DNA of 64,000 bases from Devosia sp. (lineage in GTDB: Bacteria > Pseudomonadota > Alphaproteobacteria > Rhizobiales > Devosiaceae), in assembly GCF_017744655.1 (NCBI RefSeq), contig NZ_JAGIAW010000001.1, forward strand, positions 372,001 through 436,000. Reading direction: 5' to 3'. The notes beneath the pieces were generated by a model that did not search any database, was not told the origin of the DNA, and saw only the letters and a program-made list of their open reading frames with translations. Numbering within the stretch: position 1 is the stretch's first letter; the number at the start of each line of letters is the position of its first letter. The translations under genes were made by a program, and so were the position numbers. Positions 8,482-16,810 of this stretch are shown here, piece by piece.

Positions 8482-8931
8482 ATGGTTGCGGTTTTCGTCG
8501 ATGCCGATGCCTGTCCGGTGAAGGACGAGGCGGCGCGGGTGGCCGAGCGGCATGGGCTGGTGATCACCTATGTCGCCAATTTCGGGCTTCGGCCGTCTCG
8601 CGATCCCATGGTGCGCAATGTGATGGTGCCGCAGGGTGCGGATGCAGCCGATGACTGGATCGTCGATAATTCGGCGCCGGGGGATGTGGTGGTGACGGCG
8701 GATATCCCGCTGGCGAGCCGTATTCTTGCCAAGGGCGGGGCGGCGATTGGGCCGACGGGAAAGCTCTTTACGACCGATTCAATCGGCATGGCGCTGGCCA
8801 TGCGGGACCTGAACCAGCATCTTCGCGAGACCGGCGAGAGCCGGGGGTTCAATGCGGCGTTTTCGGCAAAGGACCGCTCTAACTTCCTGCAGCAGTTCGA
8901 TGCATTGGTGCAGCGGGCAAAGCGCGTTTGA
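8482..8931 (+). CDS. YaiI/YqxD family protein (UPF0178)
   Basis: The start at 8482 is chosen because GGAGGT lies seven bases upstream and homology begins with MVAVFVDADACPVKDEAARVAE. The 149-residue product is a complete UPF0178 protein. It has the PIN-like acidic N-terminus (FVDADACPVK), DDWIVDNSAPGDVVVTADIPLA in the middle and GPTGKLFTTDSI near residue 90. The fold suggests a metal-dependent nuclease relative, but no activity is established. It follows the MFS gene by four bases. Confidence 0.92.
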   Translation: MVAVFVDADACPVKDEAARVAERHGLVITYVANFGLRPSRDPMVRNVMVPQGADAADDWIVDNSAPGDVVVTADIPLASRILAKGGAAIGPTGKLFTTDSIGMALAMRDLNQHLRETGESRGFNAAFSAKDRSNFLQQFDALVQRAKRV

Positions 8932-8963
8932 GCGGGACCAGACGGGCGCTTGGCGCACGCGCC

Positions 8964-9153
8964 TTGACTTTGGCGCATTTGACGTAGACTATTGGAGAAT
9001 ACGTTTTCTGCCCCCGTTGGCGAACTGACCCTGCCGGCCTATCCGGTTGCTTGGCTTTCCTTCCGAACTGCAAACGTTAATAGGCTTCTGTAGCATGTTG
9101 CTGCAGGGGAACCGCTCGCTTGCACCGCTTCGAGCCAATTCATGAGGACGCCA
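8964..9153 (+). promoter_or_regulatory. Promoter and structured 5' leader of the cold-shock gene
   Basis: TTGACT at 8964-8969 with GACTAT at 8987-8992 (17-base spacing) is a candidate promoter. It would give a leader of about 150 bases, typical of cspA-type mRNAs. The leader holds an 8-bp hairpin, CTGTAGCA / TGCTGCAG, at 9088-9095/9099-9106. A GCTCG/CGAGC pair sits just before the ribosome binding site. Thermosensitive folding is an inference from family knowledge. Confidence 0.4.
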
Positions 9154-9360
9154 ATGATCAACGGCACCGTGAAATTTTTCAATTCGACCAAGGGCTTCGG
9201 CTTTATCTCGCCCGATGGCGGCGGCAAGGATGCCTTCGTCCACATTTCTGCGCTGGAACGTGCTGGTATTTCCAGCCTCGCAGACGGCCAGAAGGTGACC
9301 TTCGACCTCGAAAAGGGTCGTGACGGTCGTGAATCCGCAATCAACGTGCAACTCGCCTAA
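9154..9360 (+). CDS. Cold-shock protein, CspA family
   Basis: A 68-residue single cold-shock domain protein. The start at 9154 (MINGTVKFFN) is preferred over the in-frame ATG at 9142 because TGAGGA precedes it at good spacing and the family begins there. RNP1 (KGFGFIS) and RNP2 (DAFVHIS) are intact, so it should bind single-stranded nucleic acid and act as an RNA chaperone. Some Csp paralogues are cold-inducible and some constitutive; the long structured leader hints at post-transcriptional control. Confidence 0.95.
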   Translation: MINGTVKFFNSTKGFGFISPDGGGKDAFVHISALERAGISSLADGQKVTFDLEKGRDGRESAINVQLA

Positions 9361-9414
9361 GAGGCGTATCGCGATCTCCTGGAGGTCGCGACGTCTACCA
9401 GGCCCTGCTGTGCG

Positions 9415-9457
9415 GCGTTTTCAAACCGGAAAGCGGTTCGCCTCTTTCTGAAAACGC
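9415..9457. repeat. Nested palindromic element between csp and a small conserved gene
   Basis: A perfect 9-bp outer inverted repeat, GCGTTTTCA at 9415-9423 and TGAAAACGC at 9449-9457, encloses a perfect inner hairpin AACCG-GAAAG-CGGTT (9424-9438). The two stems stack with no gap on the left side. Core words such as AACCGG and GAAAACGC recall intergenic repeats common in rhizobial genomes. It lies about 55 bases before the next start codon and could also be part of that leader. Confidence 0.5.
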
Positions 9458-9511
9458 TAGTGTTTGAGTTTGGTCGGGGCGGTTGCGCCCCGGTTTCCAA
9501 AGGAGCGCTCG

Positions 9512-9766
9512 ATGTCTCACCTCTATAAAGTCGGCCAGATGCTCGACCTGCGCTCCGCCCCGCGTCACAGCAACCGGCCAGCAGGCCCTTGCGAAGTGAT
9601 CTCCTGTCTCCCACATGAGATTGGCCCGGTGCTTTACCGGGTAAAGTCTCGCGGTGAGACCAATGAACGCGTTGTCGAAGAGGGCGATCTTTCGCCTAGC
9701 GACGCGTCCAGATCGGCTCGCATAGAAGGCGCCAGCGTCTTCAGCATTGCCGTAAACAAGCGCTAG
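9512..9766 (+). CDS. Small conserved hypothetical protein (84 residues)
   Basis: The ATG at 9512 has a strong AAAGGAG site eight bases upstream. The product is 84 residues, soluble, with no signal peptide or membrane segment. It contains a beta-rich core (LYKVGQMLDLRSAP, PCEVISCLPHEIGPVLYRVKS, NERVVEEGDLSPSD) that looks like a compact SH3-like barrel. I recall similar small proteins in Hyphomicrobiales but know no assigned function. It sits between a cold-shock gene and two further small frames. Confidence 0.7.
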   Translation: MSHLYKVGQMLDLRSAPRHSNRPAGPCEVISCLPHEIGPVLYRVKSRGETNERVVEEGDLSPSDASRSARIEGASVFSIAVNKR

Positions 9767-9831
9767 ACGCCAGCCAACGGCTGATATCGATAATTCAGCT
9801 GGTTCCGGATTTCGCCGGACTAGGTGTGCTC

Positions 9832-9978
9832 TTGCTTGAGAGCGCGGCGCATGGCGCCGTTGCCGGCAATGTCACGCGGCTGAGACAATCACCACGCAAT
9901 ATTGCGAAAGTGAATCAGAAGGCAGTGCGAAGAGCGCTGCGCAAAACCGGCTATTCGCCGGCAGAAAGACTAGAATGA
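9832..9978 (+). CDS. Candidate small gene, 48 codons with TTG start, coupled to the next gene
   Basis: This short frame would be missed by a 60-residue cut-off. TTG at 9832 is preceded by AGGTG at five bases. The product ends in a basic helix (KVNQKAVRRALRKTGYSPAE) that looks like real protein rather than chance translation. The TGA overlaps the ATG of the next gene as ATGA at 9975-9978. The frame is also open upstream (GTG at 9826). Codon third positions are less GC-rich than in most neighbours, which counts somewhat against it. No family is recognised. Confidence 0.35.
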   Translation: MLESAAHGAVAGNVTRLRQSPRNIAKVNQKAVRRALRKTGYSPAERLE

Positions 9979-10226
9979 ATACGCATATACTCAGTAGCCC
10001 GAGCGAATTGTTCCTCGGCAGCGACGTGGCAACGGCGCTGGCACAGGGGGCGCGGCGCTTTTCGTCGGCCGCCAAGGCGGTGCGCTTCGCCATGGAACAG
10101 GCGGCGCCCGTGAGCCTTCGCGGCGCGATGCTCAAGATCGATGGCCAGACACTCGGCCCGGATCAGATCCGGTCCCTCCATCGACAGATGGAAATCATCG
10201 GCCAGGCGCGCGGAACGCGCCAATGA
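9975..10226 (+). CDS. Small hypothetical protein (83 residues)
   Basis: An 83-residue soluble protein with an amphipathic helix (GARRFSSAAKAVRFAMEQA) followed by AMLKIDGQTLGPDQIRSLHRQME. I do not recognise a domain. The gene starts inside the stop of a candidate 48-codon gene and ends a few bases before a strong terminator, so the unit is closed downstream. Basic residues slightly outnumber acidic ones; there is no signal peptide. A nucleic-acid-related role is possible but not supported by any motif. Confidence 0.6.
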   Translation: MNTHILSSPSELFLGSDVATALAQGARRFSSAAKAVRFAMEQAAPVSLRGAMLKIDGQTLGPDQIRSLHRQMEIIGQARGTRQ

Positions 10227-10229
10227 AAA

Positions 10230-10256
10230 CGCCGGCCATGAGGCCGGCGCTTTTTT
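10230..10256 (+). terminator. Rho-independent terminator
   Basis: A perfect 8-bp stem, CGCCGGCC / GGCCGGCG, with loop ATGA and six T residues, immediately after the 83-residue gene. It lies 35 bases from the rpsU stop on the other strand and could act on both, although the minus-strand side ends in AAAC rather than a T-run. Confidence 0.85.
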
Positions 10257-10290
10257 ATTCCGAACTGGCATCCAGTTTCGGAGGCAGGTC

Positions 10291-10566
10291 TTAGTCCTGC
10301 GAACGCGGAGCCGAGCCGCCGGAGCGACCGCCGAAGCTGCCTGCGGGGCGCTTGGGAGCCGCGATCAGACCTTCGCGAATGGCCTGCTTGCGCGCAGCCT
10401 TGCGATTGCGGCGAATGGCTTCGGCCTTGCGGCGGACACGTTCTTCCGAGGGCTTCTCGAAATACTTGCGGAGCTTCATCTCGCGGAAGACGCCTTCGCG
10501 CTGAAGACGCTTCTTGAGAACGCGGAGGGCTTGGTCGACGTTGTTGTCGCGTACCTGTACCTGCAA
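10291..10566 (-). CDS. rpsU: 30S ribosomal protein S21, TTG start
   Basis: The product matches bS21: [41 protein letters not shown], then a basic tail with an alphaproteobacterial Gly/Ser/Arg extension. The frame extends upstream to an ATG at 10602, but the family begins at the MQV position. There a TTG at 10566 is preceded by TTAGGA at suitable spacing, so I call TTG as the start (91 residues). S21 sits near the anti-Shine-Dalgarno region on the 30S platform and aids initiation. It is monocistronic. Confidence 0.93.
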   Translation of the reverse strand: MQVQVRDNNVDQALRVLKKRLQREGVFREMKLRKYFEKPSEERVRRKAEAIRRNRKAARKQAIREGLIAAPKRPAGSFGGRSGGSAPRSQD

Positions 10567-10691
10567 AAAATTTCCTAACTTGGTGTGCGCCTTCTCCATC
10601 AAAGGCAGGCGGAGTCGATCTGTGATCGGTGCCCTTCGTTATCAGGCCCGATCCGCGATGCCAACCCGTGAAGTGGGGTTGTGATGGTCTA

Positions 10692-11618
10692 TCAGGCGGC
10701 GCGGCTGCCCAGAGCTTCAGTGACGGCGATTTCGGCCATGGCCAGCGCGGCATTCCTGGTCTTGGCGGCGGCGATGAAGCGGCCGTTGTGGCAGAAGGTG
10801 GCGCCTTCGACGCCGCTCGCCACTTCCAGATCGTGATTGGTGAGCCCGGCCCAGGCGGCGGGCAGGTCGGCGCGCAGCTCGAAGCCGTCTTCGCTGCGAC
10901 GGATGCCGGTGAGGCACCAATCCTTGTCGCGCGGATGGACGACGAAAAGCAGGTGATCGGCGCCGGCCTTCACGACGGCGGCGCGGAAGGGCATGCCCAT
11001 GGGCAGTTCAAGCACGCGACCGGAGCCGGTTGCCTCGATGGCCTTCGTGACCAGGGCTTCGGCGCGGAGTTTTGCGGCGCTACGCGCCACACCGGCTTCG
11101 ACGAAGCTGCGCGCCACGACAAGGGCTTTCTGGAACGCCTGATTGTCGGCATCGCCATCGCGATCATCGAAATCGGGCTTCAGGGTTTCCAGGAGAGAGG
11201 AGAGAGACAGGCTTGCCAGGGGGCCAGATGGGCTGATGGCGCCATTGTCGACGAGGTCGATGGGGAGCACCAGGTTGCCATCGACGGAAGCGTGGACGCT
11301 CTCGATGTGTTCGGCAGGAACATTGAACGAGGCGATGTAGTCGCGGCCAAAATGCTTCCAGACGAGGCCAAAGGAACTATAGGGCTGGCCGTCGTCGCGT
11401 AGCGGGGCGCCGCGCTGGTGGTGGTCGAAAATCCGGAGGTCGGCATCATAGGCGCCGCCGACATCGTAGATGATACGATCGGGGGCAGGGGTAATCCATT
11501 CCGGGGCGCGGCTGCGCACGATCTCGGCATTTGGGAAGAGCCGGGTCAGGATGACGCTCGACAGCAGTTCATCGGCATGAAATCCACCGGAGTGGGTGAC
11601 GAGGAATGCTGGTGTCAT
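10692..11618 (-). CDS. MYG1 family protein (UPF0160, DHH-like metal-dependent exonuclease)
   Basis: A 308-residue protein with the MYG1 signatures: THSGGFHADELLSSVIL at the start, IIYDVGGAYDADLRIFDHHQRG near residue 60 (the DHH-type metal site), and IDLVDNGAI near residue 120. Eukaryotic MYG1 is a 3'-5' RNA exonuclease; bacterial homologues are of unknown substrate. Length is normal for the bacterial family. It is divergent from a GGDEF gene across a 278-base region that carries a CtrA-type site. Confidence 0.9.
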   Translation of the reverse strand: MTPAFLVTHSGGFHADELLSSVILTRLFPNAEIVRSRAPEWITPAPDRIIYDVGGAYDADLRIFDHHQRGAPLRDDGQPYSSFGLVWKHFGRDYIASFNVPAEHIESVHASVDGNLVLPIDLVDNGAISPSGPLASLSLSSLLETLKPDFDDRDGDADNQAFQKALVVARSFVEAGVARSAAKLRAEALVTKAIEATGSGRVLELPMGMPFRAAVVKAGADHLLFVVHPRDKDWCLTGIRRSEDGFELRADLPAAWAGLTNHDLEVASGVEGATFCHNGRFIAAAKTRNAALAMAEIAVTEALGSRAA

Positions 11619-11716
11619 CTCTGGGGCGGTCCTGCAATTTTAATCGGGCGTCACGACCCCACGCGGTCCCGACAACCCTTGCTATCCTGCTTCGGCTGCC
11701 CGATGCAATGTTATCG

Positions 11717-11731
11717 TTAAGAAAGCGTTAA
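11717..11731. promoter_or_regulatory. CtrA-type binding site TTAA-N7-TTAA
   Basis: TTAA at 11717-11720 and TTAA at 11728-11731 are separated by exactly seven bases, matching the core of the alphaproteobacterial CtrA consensus TTAA-N7-TTAAC except the last C. It lies about 100 bases upstream of the MYG1 gene and 166 bases upstream of the GGDEF gene, in their shared divergent region. The rest of this 278-base gap shows no gene. Confidence 0.5.
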
Positions 11732-11896
11732 GATATGCTTCTGGCATTGTCCCTGGCGGCGGTTTGCGACGGTGGGACGACAAAGCCATAAGCATCCCAT
11801 TAACCCGGCATCTTTATGTCTCCGCCGCAAGCAGCAGGCGTGCAGGCCCGCAGCGCGGTCAATTGCGACAGGCAAACGTCATCCACGGGAGGGTAG

Positions 11897-13036
11897 ATGA
11901 TCAGTCTCAGCTGGGTGACGACTGGGGGCTTTGCCATTCTGGCAATGCTCTGCGTCAGTGTTTTCTTTGGTATGCGGCGGCTGACGTCCCTCGCCTGGCT
12001 GACGGTCACGGCGGTGGTCGCCACGGTGCAGACGGCCTTTCTTGCCGACGCGCATGAAATGGTGCTGAGCTCGATTGCCGTCACCGTATTGAGCCCGCTC
12101 GCCTATATCTGTTTCGGCCAATCCATTCGCGCGGCGCTGGGGCAGGACGAGCAGAACCGTGCGCTCTATGTGACCGTGGCGCTGCTCACGGTGCTTGGGA
12201 TCGGTCTCAAGCTCGCGGATGTGCCCTTTGTGCTGCGGACGCCGGTTTTCCAGTTTGCCTGTGCGCTGGCGCTGTTCGACAGCCTGCAGCGGCTGATGAA
12301 TTTTCGCGAGCGCCGGGTGGTGGAGAATGTCCTGCTGGCGGTCGTCGGCTGCGTGACTGCCATTTTTGTGCTGCGGGGCGTGGCCTATCCGCTGATTTTT
12401 CCGGCCGACATGGCCTATGGCGTGCTGCGCGCCAGCATGCTCGAACGCGCGACACTATTGTTTTCGGCGGTGTTTTCGGTGCTGGCCATGTTTCTGTTGC
12501 TGGCGCGGATCATCAATGGCGTGATCGTCAACTATCGGCGGCGGTCCGAATGCGACAGCCTGACGGGACTGTTGAACCACCAGGCCTTTCACCAATTGGG
12601 CGGTGTGGTCAGCAAGGTTGGGGGCAGTGTGGTCTTTTGCGATATCGACCACTTCAAAACGATCAATGACCGGTTCGGGCACCTCGCCGGAGACAAGGCG
12701 CTTTGCGCTTTTGCCGATCTTTTGCGGGCCAGCGGCTATCAGGCCGGGCGGGTCGGGGGCGAGGAATTCGCGGTGATCGTGCCGGGGCTTTCGGGACAGG
12801 CCGCCATGATCGAGGCGGATCGGGTGCGCAAGAAATTCAAGGATCTGCGCCATGCCGGCATGCCGCCGGAATGGTGGATCAGCGCCAGCTTTGGCGTTGC
12901 CGAATATGGTGCCGGCCAGGCGCCGCAAAGCGCCTTTGGGCGGGCGGATGCGGCCCTTTACCGAGCCAAGACGGCGGGCCGCAATCGCGTGGCGATATCA
13001 GAGGTCCCGGCGGAGGCCGAGACCGAAGCGGCGTGA
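11897..13036 (+). CDS. Membrane-bound diguanylate cyclase (GGDEF)
   Basis: A 379-residue protein. Residues 1-210 contain about six transmembrane helices without a recognisable sensor domain. Residues 215-365 form a GGDEF domain with an intact catalytic GGEEF motif at 287-291, DIDHFKTINDRFGH at 249-262 and DAALYRAKTAGRNRV near the end, so it should make c-di-GMP from GTP. The allosteric I-site is missing: the RxxD position reads ASGY (278-281). Product inhibition by that route is therefore not expected. A GGAGGG site precedes the start. Confidence 0.93.
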   Translation: MISLSWVTTGGFAILAMLCVSVFFGMRRLTSLAWLTVTAVVATVQTAFLADAHEMVLSSIAVTVLSPLAYICFGQSIRAALGQDEQNRALYVTVALLTVLGIGLKLADVPFVLRTPVFQFACALALFDSLQRLMNFRERRVVENVLLAVVGCVTAIFVLRGVAYPLIFPADMAYGVLRASMLERATLLFSAVFSVLAMFLLLARIINGVIVNYRRRSECDSLTGLLNHQAFHQLGGVVSKVGGSVVFCDIDHFKTINDRFGHLAGDKALCAFADLLRASGYQAGRVGGEEFAVIVPGLSGQAAMIEADRVRKKFKDLRHAGMPPEWWISASFGVAEYGAGQAPQSAFGRADAALYRAKTAGRNRVAISEVPAEAETEAA

Positions 13037-13040
13037 GCCG

Positions 13041-13742
13041 TCAGGCTGGCTGGCCGAAGCGTTCGTCGAAGGCGTAGCCGGCGCCGCGCACGGTGCGGAT
13101 CGGGTCGTTTTCGCGGCCACGATTGATGGCGCGGCGGAGGCGGCCGATATGGACGTCGACGGTGCGTTCGTCGACATAGACGTCATTGCCCCAGACGCCG
13201 TCGAGAAGCTGCTCGCGCGAATAGACGCGGCCCGGGTGGCGCATGAGATATTCGAGCAGGCGATATTCGGTTGGGCCGAGATGCACGTCGCGGGTGGAGC
13301 GACGCACGCGGTGCGTGGTGCGGTCTAGCTCGAGATCGCCGACCTTGAGGGCTGCGGTCACGAGGTTCGGATTGGCGCGGCGGAGGAGGGCGTGGATGCG
13401 TGCGACCAGCTCGGGAACCGAGAAGGGTTTTACCACGTAGTCGTCGGCACCTGTGGACAGACCGCGGACGCGTTCTTCTTCTTCACCGCGGGCGGTGAGC
13501 ATGATGACCGGGATGCGCGAAGTTTCTTCGCGGGCGCGGAGGCGGCGGCACAGTTCGATGCCGGAGATTTCGGGCAGCATCCAATCGAGCAGGATCAGAT
13601 CGGGCAGCTTTTCGGCAATGGCGTGCTGGGCTTCGTCGCCGGTTTCAGCGGTGACGACGCGAAAACCCTCGGCTTCGAGGTTGTAGCGCAGCAGAATGGC
13701 GATATCGCCCTCGTCTTCGACAACGAGAATGGTCGCGGGCAT
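13041..13742 (-). CDS. phoB: Phosphate regulon response regulator PhoB
   Basis: A 233-residue OmpR-family regulator. The receiver domain (1-120) has the acidic pocket (ED near residues 9-10), phosphoacceptor Asp53 in LLDWMLPEISG, Thr83 and Lys105. The winged-helix domain (about 130-228) ends with RTVDVHIGRLRRAIN and IRTVRGAGYAFDE. It is the last gene of the pst-phoU cluster, which supports PhoB over other OmpR-type regulators. Its partner kinase PhoR is not in this neighbourhood. The gap to phoU is 117 bases with a perfect 7-bp hairpin at 13760-13778. Confidence 0.96.
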   Translation of the reverse strand: MPATILVVEDEGDIAILLRYNLEAEGFRVVTAETGDEAQHAIAEKLPDLILLDWMLPEISGIELCRRLRAREETSRIPVIMLTARGEEEERVRGLSTGADDYVVKPFSVPELVARIHALLRRANPNLVTAALKVGDLELDRTTHRVRRSTRDVHLGPTEYRLLEYLMRHPGRVYSREQLLDGVWGNDVYVDERTVDVHIGRLRRAINRGRENDPIRTVRGAGYAFDERFGQPA

Positions 13743-13759
13743 AGGCGTGCTCCATCGAT

Positions 13760-13778
13760 CGGCAGCCGCATGCTGCCG
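13760..13778. repeat. Hairpin in the phoU-phoB gap
   Basis: A perfect inverted repeat CGGCAGC / GCTGCCG with a five-base loop, 18 bases before the phoB start on the minus strand. No T-run follows, so it is more likely an mRNA processing or stability element in the polycistronic message than a terminator. Confidence 0.35.
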
Positions 13779-13859
13779 TCATTCGTTCTGTTTTGTCACC
13801 ACCCTCTTCAGCTGCCCCCACGAAGGAGGCGGTGACTCGTTTGGGATAGTCCTCGGCCG

Positions 13860-14570
13860 TCAGGCCTTGATCTGGGTGCGATGCAGTTCCTGCACATCAG
13901 CGGTGAGCTGCTTGCCAGTCTGCAGGTAATAGGCGCGTTCGGCGATGTTGGTCGCGTGGTCGCCGATGCGTTCGAGGTTCTTGGCGCAGAACAAGAGATG
14001 CGTGCAGGTGGTGATGTTGCGCGGATCTTCCAGCATATAGGTCAGGAGTTCACGGAAGAGCGAGGTGTACATGGCGTCGACTTCGTCGTCGCGGTTGCAC
14101 ACTTCCACCGAGGCCGCGGCGTCGCGATTGGCATAGGCGTCGAGGGCGTCCTTGACCTGACGCAGCACAAGGGCGGTCATGTTCTTGACGCCATTGTAGA
14201 AGGTCGGCTGCAGGTTGATGCCTTCGAGCTTGAGCGAACGGCGGGCCAACTGCTTGGCCATGTCGCCGACGCGCTCGAGGTCGTTGGCGACGTGGATGGC
14301 AGTGACGATCGAGCGCAGGTCGCTGGCCATGGGCTGGCGACGGGCGATGATCGACACGCACATGTCATCGATCCGGCGCTGCATGTCGTCGATGCGCTGG
14401 TCGGCGATGATGGTGAGGTCGGCCAGCTCACGGTCGAGCTTGAGAAGGGCCTTGGTGCCGTTCTCGATGGCGACTTCAACCTGGCCCCCCATTTCGGCGA
14501 TAGCCTGGGCGAGGGTGTTGAGCTCGTCGGTGAAGGACGAGACGATATGGTCGGATGCGGTATTGGGCAT
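13860..14570 (-). CDS. phoU: Phosphate signalling protein PhoU
   Basis: A 236-residue all-helical protein with the two PhoU repeats. Each carries the conserved D/E-rich metal-cluster segments: RIDDMQRRIDDMC near residue 62 with ERVGDMAKQLARRS near 97, and NRDDEVDAMYTSLFRELL near 160 with LERIGDHATNIAERAYYL near 199. PhoU couples the Pst transporter to the PhoR/PhoB system and represses the regulon when phosphate is plentiful. It lies 23 bases downstream of pstB in the usual order. Confidence 0.97.
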   Translation of the reverse strand: MPNTASDHIVSSFTDELNTLAQAIAEMGGQVEVAIENGTKALLKLDRELADLTIIADQRIDDMQRRIDDMCVSIIARRQPMASDLRSIVTAIHVANDLERVGDMAKQLARRSLKLEGINLQPTFYNGVKNMTALVLRQVKDALDAYANRDAAASVEVCNRDDEVDAMYTSLFRELLTYMLEDPRNITTCTHLLFCAKNLERIGDHATNIAERAYYLQTGKQLTADVQELHRTQIKA

Positions 14571-14593
14571 GATGTTGGTTCCTCGTTCCGCGA

Positions 14594-15439
14594 TCAGCCG
14601 ATGCGGCCCATGATGTAGTCCTGGGTCTGCTTGTTCACCGGATTGGTGAAGATGTCCTCGGTCGGGCCCTGTTCGATCAGGTTGCCGAGGTGGAAGAAGG
14701 CGGTGCGCTGGGAAACGCGAGCGGCCTGCTGCATCGAGTGGGTCACGATGACGATGGTGTAGTTTTCGCGCAATTCGTCGATCAGCTCTTCGATGACGGC
14801 GGTCGCGATCGGGTCGAGGGCCGAGCAGGGCTCATCCATGAGGATAACTTCCGGGCCGACGGCGATGGCGCGGGCAATGCAGAGGCGCTGCTGCTGGCCA
14901 CCGGAAAGACCGGTACCGGGCTCCTGCAGACGATCCTTCACTTCTTCGAAGAGACCGGCCTTGCGCAGGGACGACACGACGATCTCATCGAGGTCGGCCT
15001 TGTTGCGAGCCAGGCCATGGATGCGGGGGCCGTAGGCGACGTTGTCGTAAATGGACTTGGGGAACGGATTGGGCTTCTGGAAGACCATGCCGATGCGGGC
15101 GCGCAGTTCGACCACGTCAAGCGCCGGGGCGTAGATGTCTTCGCCGTCGAGCTTGATCGTGCCGCCAACCTTGGCGCCTTCGATGGTGTCGTTCATGCGG
15201 TTGATGCAGCGCAGGAACGTCGACTTGCCGCAGCCCGAGGGTCCGATGAAAGCGGTGACGGCGCGATCGGGGATGTCGATCGAGATGCCGTGCAGGGCCT
15301 GCTTGGCGCCGTAGTGAACGGTCACGTCGCGAGCGGTGAGGCGGATGGGGCGTTCGAGCACATCAGTCGGGTTCATGGCGGAGTCCACGTTCAGGGAAGT
15401 CTTCTTAACCTTGCCGGCAAGCATATCCATTTGGCTCAT
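14594..15439 (-). CDS. pstB: Phosphate ABC transporter ATP-binding protein PstB
   Basis: A 281-residue ATPase. After an N-terminal extension of about 30 residues come [18 protein letters not shown], Walker A (GPSGCGKST near residue 76), the Q-loop (VFQKPNPFP), the signature [14 protein letters not shown], Walker B plus the PstB-typical [15 protein letters not shown], and the H-loop VTHSM. It energises high-affinity phosphate import with PstA, PstC and PstS. The N-terminal extension makes the exact start uncertain; internal ATGs at codons 4, 6 and 22 are possible. It follows pstA by two bases. Confidence 0.96.
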   Translation of the reverse strand: MSQMDMLAGKVKKTSLNVDSAMNPTDVLERPIRLTARDVTVHYGAKQALHGISIDIPDRAVTAFIGPSGCGKSTFLRCINRMNDTIEGAKVGGTIKLDGEDIYAPALDVVELRARIGMVFQKPNPFPKSIYDNVAYGPRIHGLARNKADLDEIVVSSLRKAGLFEEVKDRLQEPGTGLSGGQQQRLCIARAIAVGPEVILMDEPCSALDPIATAVIEELIDELRENYTIVIVTHSMQQAARVSQRTAFFHLGNLIEQGPTEDIFTNPVNKQTQDYIMGRIG

Positions 15440-15441
15440 CC

Positions 15442-16809
15442 TTAAGCACGCTTTTCAAGGCGCGAGCGGAGATAGATCGCCACGCCGTTCAGCAGGATCA
15501 TGACCGCCAGCAGCACCATGATGGCGGCAGCCGTGCGGGGTTCGAAGAAGTTGCGGTTTTCGTTGCCCTGCCAGAGGTAGATCTGGACAGGGAGAGCGGC
15601 GGCCTGGTCGAGCGGGGTCGCAGGGACCGAGGCGACGAAGGCCTTCATGCCGATCAGCAGGAGCGGAGCGGTTTCGCCCAGAGCGTGGGCGACGCCGAGA
15701 ATGGTGGCCGTGAGGATCGACGGGAAGGTCACCGGCAGCACGTGGTGGAACACCATCTGGGTCTTGGATGCGCCCATGCCGAGGGCCGCCTGGCGCAGGG
15801 CCGGGGAGACGCCCATCAGCGCGCCACGGGTGGCGATGATGATGGTGGGCAGGGTCATCAGGGTCAGCACCAGACCACCGACCAGCGGAGCCGAGATCGG
15901 CAGGTGGAACCAGTTGATGAACACAGCGGCGCCGAGGAGACCGAAAACGATCGAGGGGACGGCGGCGAGGTTGTTGATGTTGACTTCGATGAGGTCGGTC
16001 AGACGCGACTTCGGCGCGAACTCTTCGAGGTAGATGGCGGCGGCAACACCGATCGGAACGGCCAGGACGACCACGATCAGCATCATCCACAGCGTGCCGA
16101 CGAAGGCACCGAGCAGACCTGCCGAGGCAGGGGCGGCACGGCTATCGACATTGGTGAAGATCGACCAGGCGAAACCATTCGAGATGGTGCCGTTCTCGAC
16201 GAAGATGTCGATCAGCTGGCGGGCCGGCGGCGACAACTGCTGCTGGGCATCGCCGAGGTCACGGTTGATATTGCCCTTGATCCAGTTGGCGGCATTGGCC
16301 GAGGCGAGCACATCGACTTCCACGGTCTGGCCGAGGAGCGAGGGATCACGCACGAACATTTCGCGGATCTGGTGACGGGCGTTGGTTTCCGGGATCGACT
16401 GGATCTGACGGCTGTCGATCTCGAAACCTTCCGGAGCGGCCTTGCGGAGCGAAGCCTCAACGATGGTGTTCCAGTTCAGCAGGGCCAGATCGCGCTGCCA
16501 CTTGAGGCTGGCAGCGGTGTATTCGGCGTCCGAAGCAAAATCGCCGCGTGCCGGAGCCGGACCAACGTCGATCACTTCGGCATCGAAGGTCACCGAGAGG
16601 TGGACGTTCGACTGGACGAAGGCCGGGATGCCCTTGCGGAACACGTCTGCAAAGAGCAGCGCCACGAAGCCAAGGGCGATGGCGATGGCTGCAATGCCGA
16701 GCCCGCGGAAGATCTGCTCATTGAGGTGACGGCGACGAAGGCCGGCGCGAATGAGGGCAGTACGTTCGGACGAGGACTTGTCGGGGGAAGTCTGAATGTC
16801 GGTAGCCAT
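15442..16809 (-). CDS. pstA: Phosphate ABC transporter permease PstA (long alphaproteobacterial form)
   Basis: A 455-residue inner-membrane permease, much longer than the roughly 300 residues of the enterobacterial protein. After the first membrane helix near residue 50 there is a periplasmic insertion of about 150 residues ([19 protein letters not shown] through LIDIFVENG). The conserved permease core follows, with [34 protein letters not shown] and the EAA-type loop [18 protein letters not shown]. It is separated by one base from pstC and two bases from pstB. Long PstA/PstC proteins are typical of Hyphomicrobiales. Confidence 0.95.
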   Translation of the reverse strand: MATDIQTSPDKSSSERTALIRAGLRRRHLNEQIFRGLGIAAIAIALGFVALLFADVFRKGIPAFVQSNVHLSVTFDAEVIDVGPAPARGDFASDAEYTAASLKWQRDLALLNWNTIVEASLRKAAPEGFEIDSRQIQSIPETNARHQIREMFVRDPSLLGQTVEVDVLASANAANWIKGNINRDLGDAQQQLSPPARQLIDIFVENGTISNGFAWSIFTNVDSRAAPASAGLLGAFVGTLWMMLIVVVLAVPIGVAAAIYLEEFAPKSRLTDLIEVNINNLAAVPSIVFGLLGAAVFINWFHLPISAPLVGGLVLTLMTLPTIIIATRGALMGVSPALRQAALGMGASKTQMVFHHVLPVTFPSILTATILGVAHALGETAPLLLIGMKAFVASVPATPLDQAAALPVQIYLWQGNENRNFFEPRTAAAIMVLLAVMILLNGVAIYLRSRLEKRA

Positions 16810-16810
16810 T

